Assembly (NCBI GenBank): GCA_050084985.1 | Contig: JBITNC010000001.1 | Span: 193,936,001-194,000,000, forward strand | DNA: 64,000 nt | From: Nageia nagi | Taxonomy: Eukaryota; Pinophyta | Reading direction: 5' to 3' | In this document: positions 10,216 through 19,439 of the stretch, piece by piece | Layout: each line of letters begins with the position of its first letter | How positions within the stretch are numbered: the first letter of the stretch is position 1 | Notes under the pieces: model-generated | What the model was told of the DNA's origin: nothing | Seen by the model: the letters and a program-made list of their open reading frames with translations, nothing else | Database searches by the model: none | Translations under genes and position numbers: made by a program

Positions 10216-11110
10216 ATGGAAGACTTCTTTTTACCCAAACACATTCTTGATGATTCCAATTTTGGGATATGGGAACCACGAATGAGAGCTAAATTACAAG
10301 CAAGAATGCTTTGGCAAATAGTGAATGAAAACCTTGTACCTCCTATAGATGAGAAGGAACTAGAGGCTTACAACATAAATAATGAGTTGGAAACCTCCAT
10401 GATTTATCATGCAATTTTAGATGATGTGCTCTTGATAATTTCCTCTTCAACCTTGACAGAGGAAGCTTGGGATAAGCTTAAGCAAATCTACTTTGGTTTA
10501 AAATTTTCAAGAAGATTTACCATTCTCCAAAATTTGCTTCAATTTCATCAAGGAGAAGATGAAAATGTTGCCATCTACTTGAATAAAATCATTTACCTAA
10601 AGACATAACTTGTTGTTTGTGGGTGCAACTGGATCAATGATGAGTTCATAGTCTTCATCATTCTTCAAAACTTTTCTTCAAAGTTTAAAAAATTTGTAAT
10701 GGTTATGAAAATAAGGCTTGATGATGATGAAAAAGTCTTCTCCCTTAAGAACCTTTCTAGGCACCTTTTGAAGCATTAAAAAACCCTTAACAATATGGTG
10801 TTGATATCTTCTCCTAAGGATAATAATGTTTCTCTTGGAGCAACCAAAACTCCTTTCAATAAGTTCAACATTGAAATAAATATTATCCTCCCTCCTCCAA
10901 AAGTTTTGAGAAAAGAGGTAATAGCTACAATATTAGTATGAACAATAGAAACAACAACCACTTCAAGTAAAGAGATGGAAAAGTCAAAGAAAACAATCCA
11001 TATCCTTAGGAAACTTTTGATGGTAATTATAACTATTGTGGCATATAAGGTCATAAAGAAGTTGATTGCTACAAAAAAAAGAGAGTAAAAGGATAAAAGC
11101 AATGAAAATG
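10216..11110 (+). pseudogene. Element A gag (UBN2-type capsid plus zinc knuckle), broken
   Basis: Gag packages the RNA into virus-like particles in active copia elements. The open frame 10216-10608 starts MEDFFLPKHILDDSNFGIWE, which fits the copia gag start '..L...NY..W', and continues through 'LTEEAWDKLKQIY', the UBN2 signature. After a stop at 10606 the same type of sequence continues ('FSSKFKKFVMVM', 'LDDDEKVFSLKNL'). A CCHC zinc knuckle is at about 11020-11080: CGI*GHKEVDC, with the first cysteine changed to tyrosine and an internal stop. ATG 10216 is taken as the start because it is the first in-frame methionine before the conserved motif. A minus-strand frame over 10776-11117 is an overlap artefact. 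Confidence 0.88.
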
Positions 11111-11154
11111 TAAACAACTTAAAAGGAAAGAAGAATATTGAAGTTAGTTTTATT

Positions 11155-11450
11155 ATGGTGCTCTACTCCATGTCTCATTCTTTTTCATCTGATTGGATTG
11201 TTGATTCTGGTTACACTAATCACCTTTGCTTTGAAAAGGAAAAGTTTGAAAACTTTCACAAGTACAGAAAAGATGTAGTTGTGATAGGTGATAACTCTAC
11301 ACTTGAAGTCCAAGGAATTGGGAGTGTGTTGATTCATGAGAAGATTCTTGATAATGTGCTCTATGATTCTAAGCTTAGGATGAACCTTCTCTTCATGATC
11401 CAAATTGCTAGAAAAGGATACTTTTTTGAGTTTGACTCTCAATCCTAGTG
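11155..11450 (+). pseudogene. Element A retropepsin-like protease
   Basis: Cleaves the polyprotein in active copia elements. The open frame (97 codons) contains WIVDSGYTNHLC, matching the copia active-site motif 'W..DSGA..H', with catalytic Asp-Ser-Gly kept and the usual alanine changed to tyrosine. It continues 'VVVIGDNSTLEVQGIGSV' and 'LDNVLYDSKLRMNLL', the standard downstream blocks ('L.VLYVP.L..NLLSV'). A stop at 11446 separates it from the pre-integrase region, which in active elements is in the same frame. Confidence 0.88.
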
Positions 11451-11454
11451 CATT

Positions 11455-12495
11455 AAGAAAGGACTTGCCATGTTGGATAAAAGATCAATAAAAGATGATC
11501 TCTACATTGTGGATCAAATTTCAACAAAGATGTGTCTTGCTACAAGTGTGTGTTCTAGAGGTAACATTTGGCATCAACATTTAGGACACCTTAACCACAA
11601 GAGTATTCAACTCATGAAAGACTAAGAACTTGTGGAAGGTTTTCCTTTAATTTATCCTTTGATTTGTCTATGAAAGAAGTGCATTATTGGCAAGATGCAT
11701 AGATAAAATTTTGAATAAGATAAGGTAACAAGAGCATCTCAACCTCTTCAACTTGTGCATTCAAATTTGATGGGTCCATTTCAAATTAAGTTGCTTGGAG
11801 AAGCATCTTACATCTTGATCTTCATTGATGAATTTAGTAGAATGACTTTTGGGTATCTACTTCAACACAAGGATCAAACTTTTGAGAGTTTTAAGGTCTT
11901 TAAGGCCTTTTTTGAGAATCAAACTAACCTTAAAATCAAGATGTTGAGATTAAATAATGGGAAAGAATCTAATAGCAATGAGTTCAATAACTATTATGGT
12001 AAGTATAGAATCAAGAGGTAGTTTACAATTCCATACACTCCTCAGTAGAATGATCTTACTGAAAAGAAAAATAAGATAATTATGGAGATGGCTAGATGCA
12101 TGCTAGATAATCTTCCTAGTTTCTTATGGGGTGAAGCTATGAGCACTTCTATTTACACCTTAAATATGTGTCTCATAAAAGCCATTTAGAGAAAAACTCC
12201 TTTTGAAGTATGGTTAAGAAGAAAACCTAATATTTCTCACCTTAGGGTGTTTGGTTATGAAGTATTCTCCTACATTATTTCTAAAAAAAGGAAGAAGTTG
12301 AATAAAAGGGCTAAAAAATGCATCTTTATGGGTTATGATAGTTAACATAGAGGCTACAGGCTCTACTCTCCATCCTACAAAGCAATGTTCATTTTGAGAT
12401 TTGTCAAGCTCAATGAAATTCCTAAAGAATATATTTCTAATGAGGCTATTGATGATCTAGAAGACTCTTTAGTTGCACCTAGCTAGTTATATTTT
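11455..12495 (+). pseudogene. Element A integrase, two catalytic Asp changed to Asn
   Basis: Integrase inserts the DNA copy into the genome. The N-terminal zinc-binding block is visible as WHQHLGHLNHKSIQLMKD (about 11568-11625). The core begins HSNLMGPFQ (11758 on), where the canonical motif is HSDLxGP, so the first catalytic Asp is Asn (codon 11764-11766). The second motif reads MLRLNNGKE instead of R.DNGGE, so the second catalytic Asp is also Asn (11953-11955). The third residue, Glu in TEKKNK (12061), remains. After the core come 'NLPSFLWGEAM', 'TPFEVW', 'HLRVFGYE' and 'KKCIFMGYD', the usual copia blocks. Several stops interrupt it. Both Asp changes are GAT to AAT. Confidence 0.88.
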
Positions 12496-12539
12496 GATTA
12501 AGATAAGTCACCTTAGGAATAAAATTATCAAACACAAAT

Positions 12540-13640
12540 AATAACAAGGAGCATGACCTTGAACAAATCCTTATTTGCCAAGATTGATAAAAATCATGAG
12601 CCCTCATCCTTCAAAAAAGCTTCAAAGCATGAGTGTTAGATGGAAGCCATGAAAGTGGAGTATGAGGCACTTATAAAAAATAAAACTTAGGACTTGGTTC
12701 CTTATACTAATGATAAGAATATGATTGGCAATAAGTGGATCTATAAGGTCAAGTTCAATTCAATTAAGTACATTGAAAAATACAAGGCAAGATTAGCAAC
12801 TAAAGGTTTTGCTCAAAAATATGATGTAGATTATGAGAAAACCTTTGTTCCCATGGTAAAGATGTCTACTATTAGGATTATCCTTGCTCTTTCTGCAACT
12901 CAAGGATGGAAAGGTTTTCAACTTGATGTCAAGAGTGCATTTCTCAATGGTGACTTAGATGTGGAAATCTTCATGAATCAACTAAAAGACTTCATTATGG
13001 AAGGCAAATAGTCCTTTGTGTGAAAGTAAAGAAGTTATTATATGGACTTTAGTAAGCACCTAAAACCTGGTATAGAAATATTTTAGGGTATTTTGCAAAC
13101 ATTAGTTTCTCCAAGTGTTTTTTTGACTTTGATCTATATGTACTCAATCAAGGAAAAGATGTGGTCTTAATTCTCCTTTATGTTGATGATCTTTTGATAA
13201 CTAAGAATAATGATGAAATCATTCAAGAGTGCATATCCAAACTTAAGGCATCATTTGAAATGATTGATCTTGGTCTCTTGCACTACTATATTAGAATGCA
13301 AGTATATCAATACAAGTATTGTACTTATATTAGTCAATCTAAGTATATATCAAATATCTTGTAGAAGTTTAGAATGGAGTGTAGATATGCTATGATCCCA
13401 ATCTCTCATAGAATAATTATTTCTCTATGCTCCAACTCTCAATTAGCTGATGCTACAATTTATAGGTAATTAATTAGTATTCTTTTATATCTAACTATAT
13501 CTAGGCCAAATATTTCTTTTGTAATGAATCTAATGGCATGATTCATGCAAAAACTATATATTGAGCACCTCAATGCTATTAAGAAAATATTGAGGTATGT
13601 TGCAAGGACTAAGGATCTTGCTCTTAAGTATTCTAAGTTG
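12540..13640 (+). pseudogene. Element A reverse transcriptase
   Basis: Copies element RNA into DNA. 'EAMKVEYEALIKN' and the open frame 12694-13011 (NKWIYKVKFNS, ATKGFAQKYDVDYEKTFVP, GFQLDVKSAFLNGDL) match the copia RT fingers and palm; the first catalytic Asp in FQLDVKSAFL is kept. A stop and frameshift follow at about 13009-13060, where 'LYGLKQAP..W' is scrambled. The open frame 13161-13364 carries LLYVDDLLIT, with the catalytic YVDD intact at 13179-13190, then 'LKASFEMIDLGLLHYYIRMQV'. The connection region 'FMQKLYIEHLNAIKKILRYV' lies around 13540-13600. Confidence 0.9.
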
Positions 13641-14122
13641 CCCTTATTTGTTTCTTTGGATTCTTAGATTTTGATTATGGGGAGATAGAGATGATAGAAA
13701 GTCAACCTCTACATATGTGTTTAGCATTAGTTTAGGTGCTATCTCTTGGGCTTCCAAGAAGTAGCCTACTATTTTTCTTTCCACAATAGAAGCTAAATAC
13801 TATGCCATGTCTATTGCAACCTAAGAAGCCATTTGGCTAAGGCATATTCTAAAAAAAATTGGGTATGAGCAAGGTGGCTCATCTTTGATTTCTTTAAATA
13901 ATTAGTCAACTATTTCTTTGGCTAAAAATCTTATATTCTATTAAAGAACAAAACATATGGAAATCCATGCCCATTTTATTAGGAAGAAGGTTCTCTATGG
14001 CATCATACACCTGAAGTATTATCCATCCACATTGAACTTCATTGATTTATTCACCAAGCCCCTCCCAGAAGCTTAGTTCTATAAGCTTAAGGATGCTATT
14101 AGGTTTGTGAAGTTTCCTTAAA
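13641..14122 (+). pseudogene. Element A RNase H
   Basis: Removes the RNA strand during reverse transcription. The motif GDRDDRKSTS (about 13680-13710) fits the copia RNase H block, reached only after a 1-nt frameshift in the preceding 'SDFDYGG'. It continues with 'GAISWASKK', 'LSTIEAKYYAM', 'EAIWLRHILKK', 'KHMEIHAHFIRKKV' and ends with 'IDLFTKPLPEA', the typical copia C-terminus. Several in-frame stops (TAG and TAA where related proteins have Gln or Trp) are present. The region after 14122 is untranslated. Confidence 0.85.
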
Positions 14123-14243
14123 GGGGAAGTGAAGTTTGAATTCTTATGTTGAATTCATGTTTGTGATGATAAATTTATCTTTAAGAGGATTTTGTACTAT
14201 ATGGTGTTGATTTTAATTGTACACCTTCATGGTAAGTTCACTC

Positions 14244-14371
14244 TATGTGAGGAACTTTTATAAAAAAATTTAAAGTAAAAGATTGGCCAATCTAGCACTA
14301 TTCAGTTATCCATGGGTGAGGAACTCTTATGTATCTTTTAGCATTGTTCAGTTATTCATATGTGAGGAACT
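14244..14371 (+). repeat. Three iterated 'tatgtgaggaact' motifs upstream of the A 3' LTR
   Basis: Copies end at 14256, 14325 and 14371, giving spacings of 69 and 46 bp. The best copies read 'cagttatccatgggtgagga' and 'cagttattcatatgtgagga', each followed by 'act'. Element B has the same three motifs ending at 54931, 54999 and 55045 (spacings 68 and 46). Confidence 0.8.
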
Positions 14372-14840
14372 TGTATGTGCATGCTCTATTTTGTAATGAT
14401 AATCAACACCTATTTTATATACAATAAGTGACTATGAAGTTTTTGGCATGGCATATTTGTGATGACTTATAGTGCACCATTGATCAGCTCATGATGGCAT
14501 TTATGTGATTCATCTATCCTTGTTGAGATGAATATGTTGCATCTAACTAATCTTGTTATTTGAGCTACTTATGACTTTCAGGTTCCTTTGAGATTGCAAG
14601 TTACTTACCTTAGGTATGTAGGATCTTAGAGACTCTTCATGACTTCCAATTGGATGACTACTTCATGTACATTAAAATTGATTATGGTTAATGATTGTAT
14701 TTGGCATAGTAGTGAGTCTTAAACTAGATATTTTTTACTTCATAAATATGTAAAAGTTCTCATCTTCATTGTATCTATTTGGAGGAGAACTCTCTTACTT
14801 TATCTTCTTCTCTCTCTTATTTGCTCTATCCCAATATTGC

Positions 14841-14852
14841 ATTAAGGGGGAG
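14841..14852 (+). other. Polypurine tract of element A
   Basis: attaagggggag lies directly before the 3' LTR. It is the expected RNase H-resistant primer for plus-strand synthesis. Element B has attaaggggggg at the matching position (55531-55542). Confidence 0.85.
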
Positions 14853-15387
14853 TGTTGGAATCTATAATGCATTATTGTAAAGGTTTTGTAATAATCTTCT
14901 ATGTAGGTTCACTAATACTTAAGGGCATCATTTGATACCTTAAGTATTTAAGTAAATATGATAATTTAACTTATCCTACACTCCATGTCATGAGCATGCC
15001 CCTTGGGTAAAAGGATGTGCATGTTATGCTTTTGTACATTGGATAAAAGGGTGATCCAAAGAGAGAATTTTGGCCTATAAATAGAAGGCTCCCTCTTTAT
15101 GATTACACATCTATTATGGAGTAAATTTATGCTATAGATAAGTGCTTAGGAGTTAAGATTATGAGGATTGTAAAAGAGTTGTATTTGTGAATGAAATAAA
15201 GATCTAATAAGTGGATGTACTTCTATTTGGAGGAACCACTTACATCTTGTGTTACATTGTGAGATTGCTTTGTGAGTTTGTTAAAAGTGAATTGTGAGCT
15301 TTCATGTGATCTTGGGAGTTTATAGTGACTTATGTTATAGTTAAGTTCTCTTATTGAATATATCAAATCTTATCAATAAAGCTCTCA
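14853..15387 (+). repeat. 3' LTR of element A
   Basis: Starts tgttggaat and ends ctctca. It is the longer and probably more complete LTR (535 bp against 444 for the 5' copy). Contains the U3 inverted repeat (14914-14948), TATA box (15076-15083) and hairpin (15210-15240). The host gypsy sequence resumes immediately after. Confidence 0.9.
15076..15083 (+). promoter_or_regulatory. LTR TATA box (element A, 3' copy)
   Basis: tataaata in the same context as the 5' copy ('gcctataaatagaaggctcc'). In a 3' LTR it could drive outward transcription into flanking DNA, but no gene follows. Confidence 0.65.
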
Positions 15388-15389
15388 AC

Positions 15390-16160
15390 ATGTTCTTCTT
15401 CCTTCATAATTAACTTATTTGTATCTTTCTATTGCCCAAAAATACAATCAAATGATGATGGTAGAAGATACCCAAAACATGCTTCAAATAGATATTTACT
15501 AGTGGAAGTATATATAGCTTTGTTATATGACTATTGGATATACACAAGATGCTTATCCTAAATTTTAGGATGCTTGCTATACTACCCTCATAACAACTAT
15601 ATTGCTATCTTATTTATTAACTTAGTTTTTCTATCAATTTGAGGATGAAAGGTAGTACTCCTCTTCAACTTAGCTTCCATGTTCTCCCATAAGTTGGTCC
15701 AAAACTTGCCTAAAATTCTATTATCCTTATCTAAAATAATATAAGTAGGAAAACCAAAATATACCAGCTAGATATGAGAAAAGAATATTTTTGTTGTATC
15801 TTATCTAGTAAGATTCTTATTGCATGGAATTAATACATACATGTTACTAAACCTATCCACCATAACAAATAGGTACTCATGGCCCTTATTGGATAAAGTT
15901 AATCCTCCCACAAAGTTTATAAATATGCTCTTCTAAGGGCTATTTGGGTTAGGAAGAGGTTAATACAAATCCAATTTTTAATTTTTAGGCTTGCTAGTGC
16001 AACATAGTACACAACCCTAGATATACTTTGTAACTTGTTCTTGCATCTTAAGCCAATAAAGATACCTCTAAATATTTGTTAAAGTCTTTGCAAAACCAAA
16101 ATGACTAATAATATGAGAAGAATGAGATTCCCAAATTAACTAAACTCTCTATCCTTCCAA
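15390..16160 (-). pseudogene. Gypsy element H integrase (minus strand)
   Basis: Read on the minus strand from about 16160 down: a zinc-binding block, GHFGFAKTL-like, with 'YWLKMQEQVTKYI' and 'CVLCCTSKP' (HHCC type); then the core with 'VMVDRFSNMYVLIPCNK', 'ILDKDNRILGKFWTNLW' and 'TTFHPQIDRKTKLINK'. In this family the motifs are 'VVDRFSKM..F', 'SD(R)D..F...FW' and 'HPQTDGQTE.VN'. The second catalytic Asp is kept (LDKD), but the Glu of the third motif is Lys. The tail 'FEACFGYLLPSSFD' and 'LIMKEEEHV' leads to the element A insertion point. Confidence 0.85.
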
Positions 16161-16339
16161 AACATAAAGTAAATTAAGCTTTTATAGAAGTCCATCCTTC
16201 ATATGAAAATCAATATATCTCTCACATGTAGGTGATTTTTTTCAATTTTAGATAAATAACCTTGAAATCTACATCCAACAAATATGTTTCTAGATATGCT
16301 TCATGAAAAAAAGTATTGAAGTTCATAACAATACTCAAA

Positions 16340-16570
16340 TATGATGTTAGTTATCAATGGGCAGTATTAACAACATAAATGTAATTTTATTTTTGGTTCC
16401 CTTCTTGTATTTGATTTTAAAATGAAATTGTTGCAAAAATCCCATCCACCAAAAATGTTGAGCTTGTTGCAATTTAGATAGAGTTTGCAAATATTGTAAA
16501 GGATGATAGTTAGTATGAACAATAGTTTTTTTCCCATCAAATAATACTTCCACTTCTTTATAGCTTGAAT
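16340..16570 (-). pseudogene. Gypsy element H RNase H segment
   Basis: The minus-strand frame 16347-16553 reads 'GKKTIVHTNYHPLQYLQ' then 'QHFWWMGFLQQFHFKIKYKK'. This is the plant gypsy RNase H end ('...TDHQPL.YLQ....QQ.RH.RWM.FLQ.FH..I.YKKG..N..AD.LSR'), with the Asp of 'HTDH' replaced by Asn. It ends in a stop soon after. Confidence 0.85.
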
Positions 16571-16764
16571 TAAAGTAAATAATTCTTTATTGATGTAGGT
16601 GATAATTTATGATAACTTTCCTAACATTCTTTGAATGATAACATATAATTTTTCTTCATTGTATTAAAACTAGCCCATGGTATAGTCACTTGCATAATTC
16701 TCAATTTCACATGGCTTATGCAAATCTAGAAGTGCTAATATAGGTGCATTTATGATCTTTTACT

Positions 16765-17645
16765 TTAAAGAGTCAAAAGATAATTGTTTCTTCTTACCCC
16801 ATTAAACACTAATCTCTTACTTGTAACATCATGCAGTGAAGAAGCAATGCTAGAAAACTCATAAATGAATTTTCTAAGGCATTGAACAACCCCTAAGAAA
16901 CTTTGAGTCTCTATCACATTACTGGCTCTAAGCCACTCAACAATAACTCTAACCTTCTCATGATCTATCTTAAGTTTTCCTTCACTAATAATATATCCTA
17001 GATACACCAAAGATTGCTTTCCAAACTCATACATTCTTAATTTTAATAGTATTTTTTCTTATTTTAGAGTTTAAAATACTTGTCTAAGATGTACTAAGTG
17101 TTCATCCTAAAAATTACTAAAAATAAGAATATCATCTAAATATACAATAACAAAAGAATCAAGAAATGGTTTGAGAACTTCATTCATTACCCTCATGAAA
17201 ATAATCTATGCATTCTAAAGGCCAAAAGGTAACATAAGCCACTCAAATAAACACTATTTGGTCTTAAAATCAGTCTTCTAGATGTCTTATTATTTGATCC
17301 TCACTTGATGATATCCATTCCTTGGATCTATTTTGAAAGATATGTTTCCCTTTGTAAATGATCCATAAGATCATTAATACAAGGTAATGGATATCTATTC
17401 TTTATTGTAATCTTATTTAATATTCAATAATCAATACACATCCTCTAGGATCCATCATTTTTAGAAGTAAAACCATAGGTGATACACATGGGGATGTACT
17501 AGGTCTAATTATGCCTTGGTCCAAAAGTTCCCAAATTTGCTTCTTAATCTCCCCACACTCCATAATATAGGATTGAAGATACATCCCAATGTTTGTACTA
17601 CTACATAAATTGGATTTAGAGTTAGGGCAAGCATCAAGCATCATA
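16765..17645 (-). pseudogene. Gypsy element H reverse transcriptase
   Basis: Minus strand, from 17644 down. 'CGEIKKQIWELLDQGIIRPS' then 'SPCVSPMVLLLK' matches the start of gypsy RT ('EI..QV..LL..G.IRPS.SP..SPV.LV.KKDG'). The catalytic box YLDD is intact at 17131-17142. The frame 16765-17034 has 'QSLVYLGYIISEGKLKIDHE' and 'SFLGVVQCLRKFI', the thumb and connection ('V.YLGH.IS..G...D..K', 'LRSFLGL..YYRRFI'). Frameshifts separate the pieces. No protease or gag is attached directly at 17650; unrelated repeats follow. Confidence 0.88.
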
Positions 17646-17649
17646 AAAA

Positions 17650-18037
17650 AAACAATTTATGCTATTAACATCAATAGATGTTAACCTAGCATCATATATT
17701 TTTTCCCTTTTTTAGACATCTTGATGCTACATATGATGCTCTAACTAACATCATATCTATTTCTATATGACTTTATGATTGATAACATTTTAAATTTATG
17801 ATGTTAAAACTAATGCATTAACTATTGCTATATGAATCTAGAACTGATGCTAAATATGATTCTTTAACTAATATCATATTTATTTCTACGTAATGTTAGT
17901 ACTAATGTTGTATCTTAGTATATGATGCTAAAATTGATATAAAATTTATTTCTAAATGTATTTATATCTAATGCAATATTTACATTAAATGACTCTAAAG
18001 ATGATGCCATAGTTATTTTTGGGTGATGCTCCATATA
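17650..18037. repeat. Degenerate repeats rich in 'gatgct', 'taacatcatat', 'tatttcta'
   Basis: Blocks such as 'taacatcatatctatttcta', 'taatatcatatttatttcta' and 'gatataaaatttatttcta' recur at about 110-135 bp spacing, with 'gatgcta' and 'ctaatg' words between. No coding signal. A vaguely similar vocabulary occurs near 57340-57420. Possible old non-coding or terminal region of a transposon. Confidence 0.5.
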
Positions 18038-18232
18038 TGTTAGAATTTGTAATGTAATATTATCTAATATTTCTCCTTAATGTAAATTCACTTAATAATT
18101 AAAGTATCATTAGATACCTTAAAGTATTAAGAGAATTAAAATAAGAGAAATATTAAAAATAGGTATAAGTTTAAAAATAGGTAAAGGATTAAAAATAGAA
18201 AAGGCATTAATTATAGAGTGGGTTTCTTCTTG

Positions 18233-18239
18233 TATAAAG
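18233..18239 (+). promoter_or_regulatory. TATA box of the solo LTR
   Basis: tataaag at the position equivalent to the TATA box of the other LTRs, followed by 'agaagaaccctccc'. Same role as in the LTRs of A and B. Confidence 0.6.
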
Positions 18240-18356
18240 AGAAGAACCCTCCCCTTCTCTAGTTACACAATTGTAATGCAAGCTTTGCTATAGGTTTAGA
18301 GTGTGTGAGAGAGAAGAGATTTTGTAAGAAAAGTCCTTGAGAATAAGATATTAGTT

Positions 18357-18389
18357 AGTGGATGTACTCCCAAGGAGGGAGAAACCACT
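18357..18389 (+). promoter_or_regulatory. Covarying hairpin, solo LTR copy
   Basis: Outer AGTGG (18357-18361) and CCACT (18385-18389); inner CTCCC (18367-18371) with GGGAG (18377-18381); loop of 5 nt. This is the longest stem of the group. Confidence 0.6.
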
Positions 18390-18514
18390 TTCTATCTTGT
18401 GTTGTTTGTGTGATTGGTTTTAGTTATTGTGCTATTGTGTTGATGTTGAAAATGCCTTCTTGAGATCTTGAGAGATAAGAAGTTAATTCAAAAAGGGTTA
18501 ATTTATTCAATATA

Positions 18515-19435
18515 ATGTTTTTTTTGTAGGTGATATTTCATGATATTGCATCTTTCTTCTTATTCTTTGTAAATGTCAATTTTGAGTTGGGATCATTTGA
18601 ATCATGAAGGTCATTGTACCTCTAAAAAATATGAGATTTTTCACACTTGAGAATATTTTAGCATTCATAGGTATTTAAGTTTTCTAAATGGTTATCAAGC
18701 ATATTTTCCTTCTTGGAAGAAATCAATACTCTCCTACCATGTGTATGGAGAGTAGAATCAAATTTTTTCAAGTGCTTATCATTAGTGTCAAATTGCACCT
18801 TCTGTAGGGCATGCAAATAATTGAGTGGGTTCTATTCACTATAAAATATTATTACAATGTTAATTAAATAAATATTTATGCTTATTATATAAGCACATTT
18901 TTCAAGTAAAAATACAAAACACCTAGAGTCTTTATTATTGAACATTTACAAGGTTGTGTGCTTCTTGGTTTTTGATAAGCAACCATCAACATGCTTATAA
19001 GAATCAACCCTGAACAGTTGCTAGATATGATATATCTAATATATCACTAATTGAATTTCCTCTTGAACATCCAATCATCTATATAAACAACATAAGTTAC
19101 AATAAATTATAAATATAATAAATTATAAGTTTTCAATACCTAGTGACTTCCTTGTTTATCTTCAAGCTAGGAAATTATTAATATTGGATCAATAGTTTTA
19201 TTAATTTGTATTCACTTTCTTTTTGCTTGAACTTCATAAAATTTAGATACCAATTTTGTAGGTGATTAAATTTGAGGCAAATAGTACACATTATGCTGCT
19301 TTCATATTTGAATTATTATTGTTATCATTTTTGATATTCAAGTTTACATATCAAGGAATAGTTTAAGGAAGTTTGCAAAACTATGATCATTCATCATTTA
19401 ACATAATTGGTATATTAACAATGCTTTAGGGTGTG
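18515..19435. other. Unassigned; partly open minus-strand frame at 18530-18850
   Basis: On the minus strand about 18530-18850 gives a reading with few stops (for example LKKFDSTLHTHGRRVLISSK), but I recognise no family. By position, between pol of H and a gag remnant, it could be a linker of a gypsy polyprotein. The rest (18850-19435) shows nothing clear. Confidence 0.35.
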
Positions 19436-19439
19436 GGAA

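Larger units (their letters stand above)
6882..15387 (+). mobile_element. Element A: Ty1/copia LTR retrotransposon, complete in layout, inactive
   Basis: Direct LTRs at 6882-7325 and 14853-15387 flank a primer binding site, a leader of about 2.9 kb, gag, protease, integrase, reverse transcriptase and RNase H in copia order, then a purine tract next to the 3' LTR. Integrase lies before reverse transcriptase, the defining copia order. The LTRs are about 90% identical by eye outside a deletion of about 94 bp in the 5' LTR. Coding parts are broken by stops and shifts, so the element is dead. No 5-bp target duplication is visible (flanks read gtgaa and acatg). It sits inside the pol of gypsy element H, which is on the opposite strand. 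Confidence 0.92.
18038..18509 (+). mobile_element. Solo LTR of a copia element related to A and B, with perfect target duplication
   Basis: Begins tgttagaattt and ends ttattca, with 5-bp direct repeats atata at 18033-18037 and 18510-18514. The internal order matches the LTRs of A and B: a 'ttaaagtatcattagatacc' inverted repeat, a TATA box (18233), a 'ttagttagtggatgtactcc' hairpin block, and 'cttgagatcttgagag' near the end. There is no internal region, so it arose by recombination between two LTRs. Confidence 0.88.

Noticed and set aside
10776-11117. Minus-strand frame of 113 codons
   Set aside because: Opposite the copia gag and zinc knuckle; hydrophobic reading caused by A-rich coding on the plus strand.
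11185-11442. Minus-strand frame over the protease
   Set aside because: Plus strand has a clear protease; this is its antisense shadow.
17650-18037. MITE or terminal inverted repeat element
   Set aside because: Short inverted words (aacatc and gatgtt) occur, but I could not find consistent long terminal inverted repeats or target duplications.
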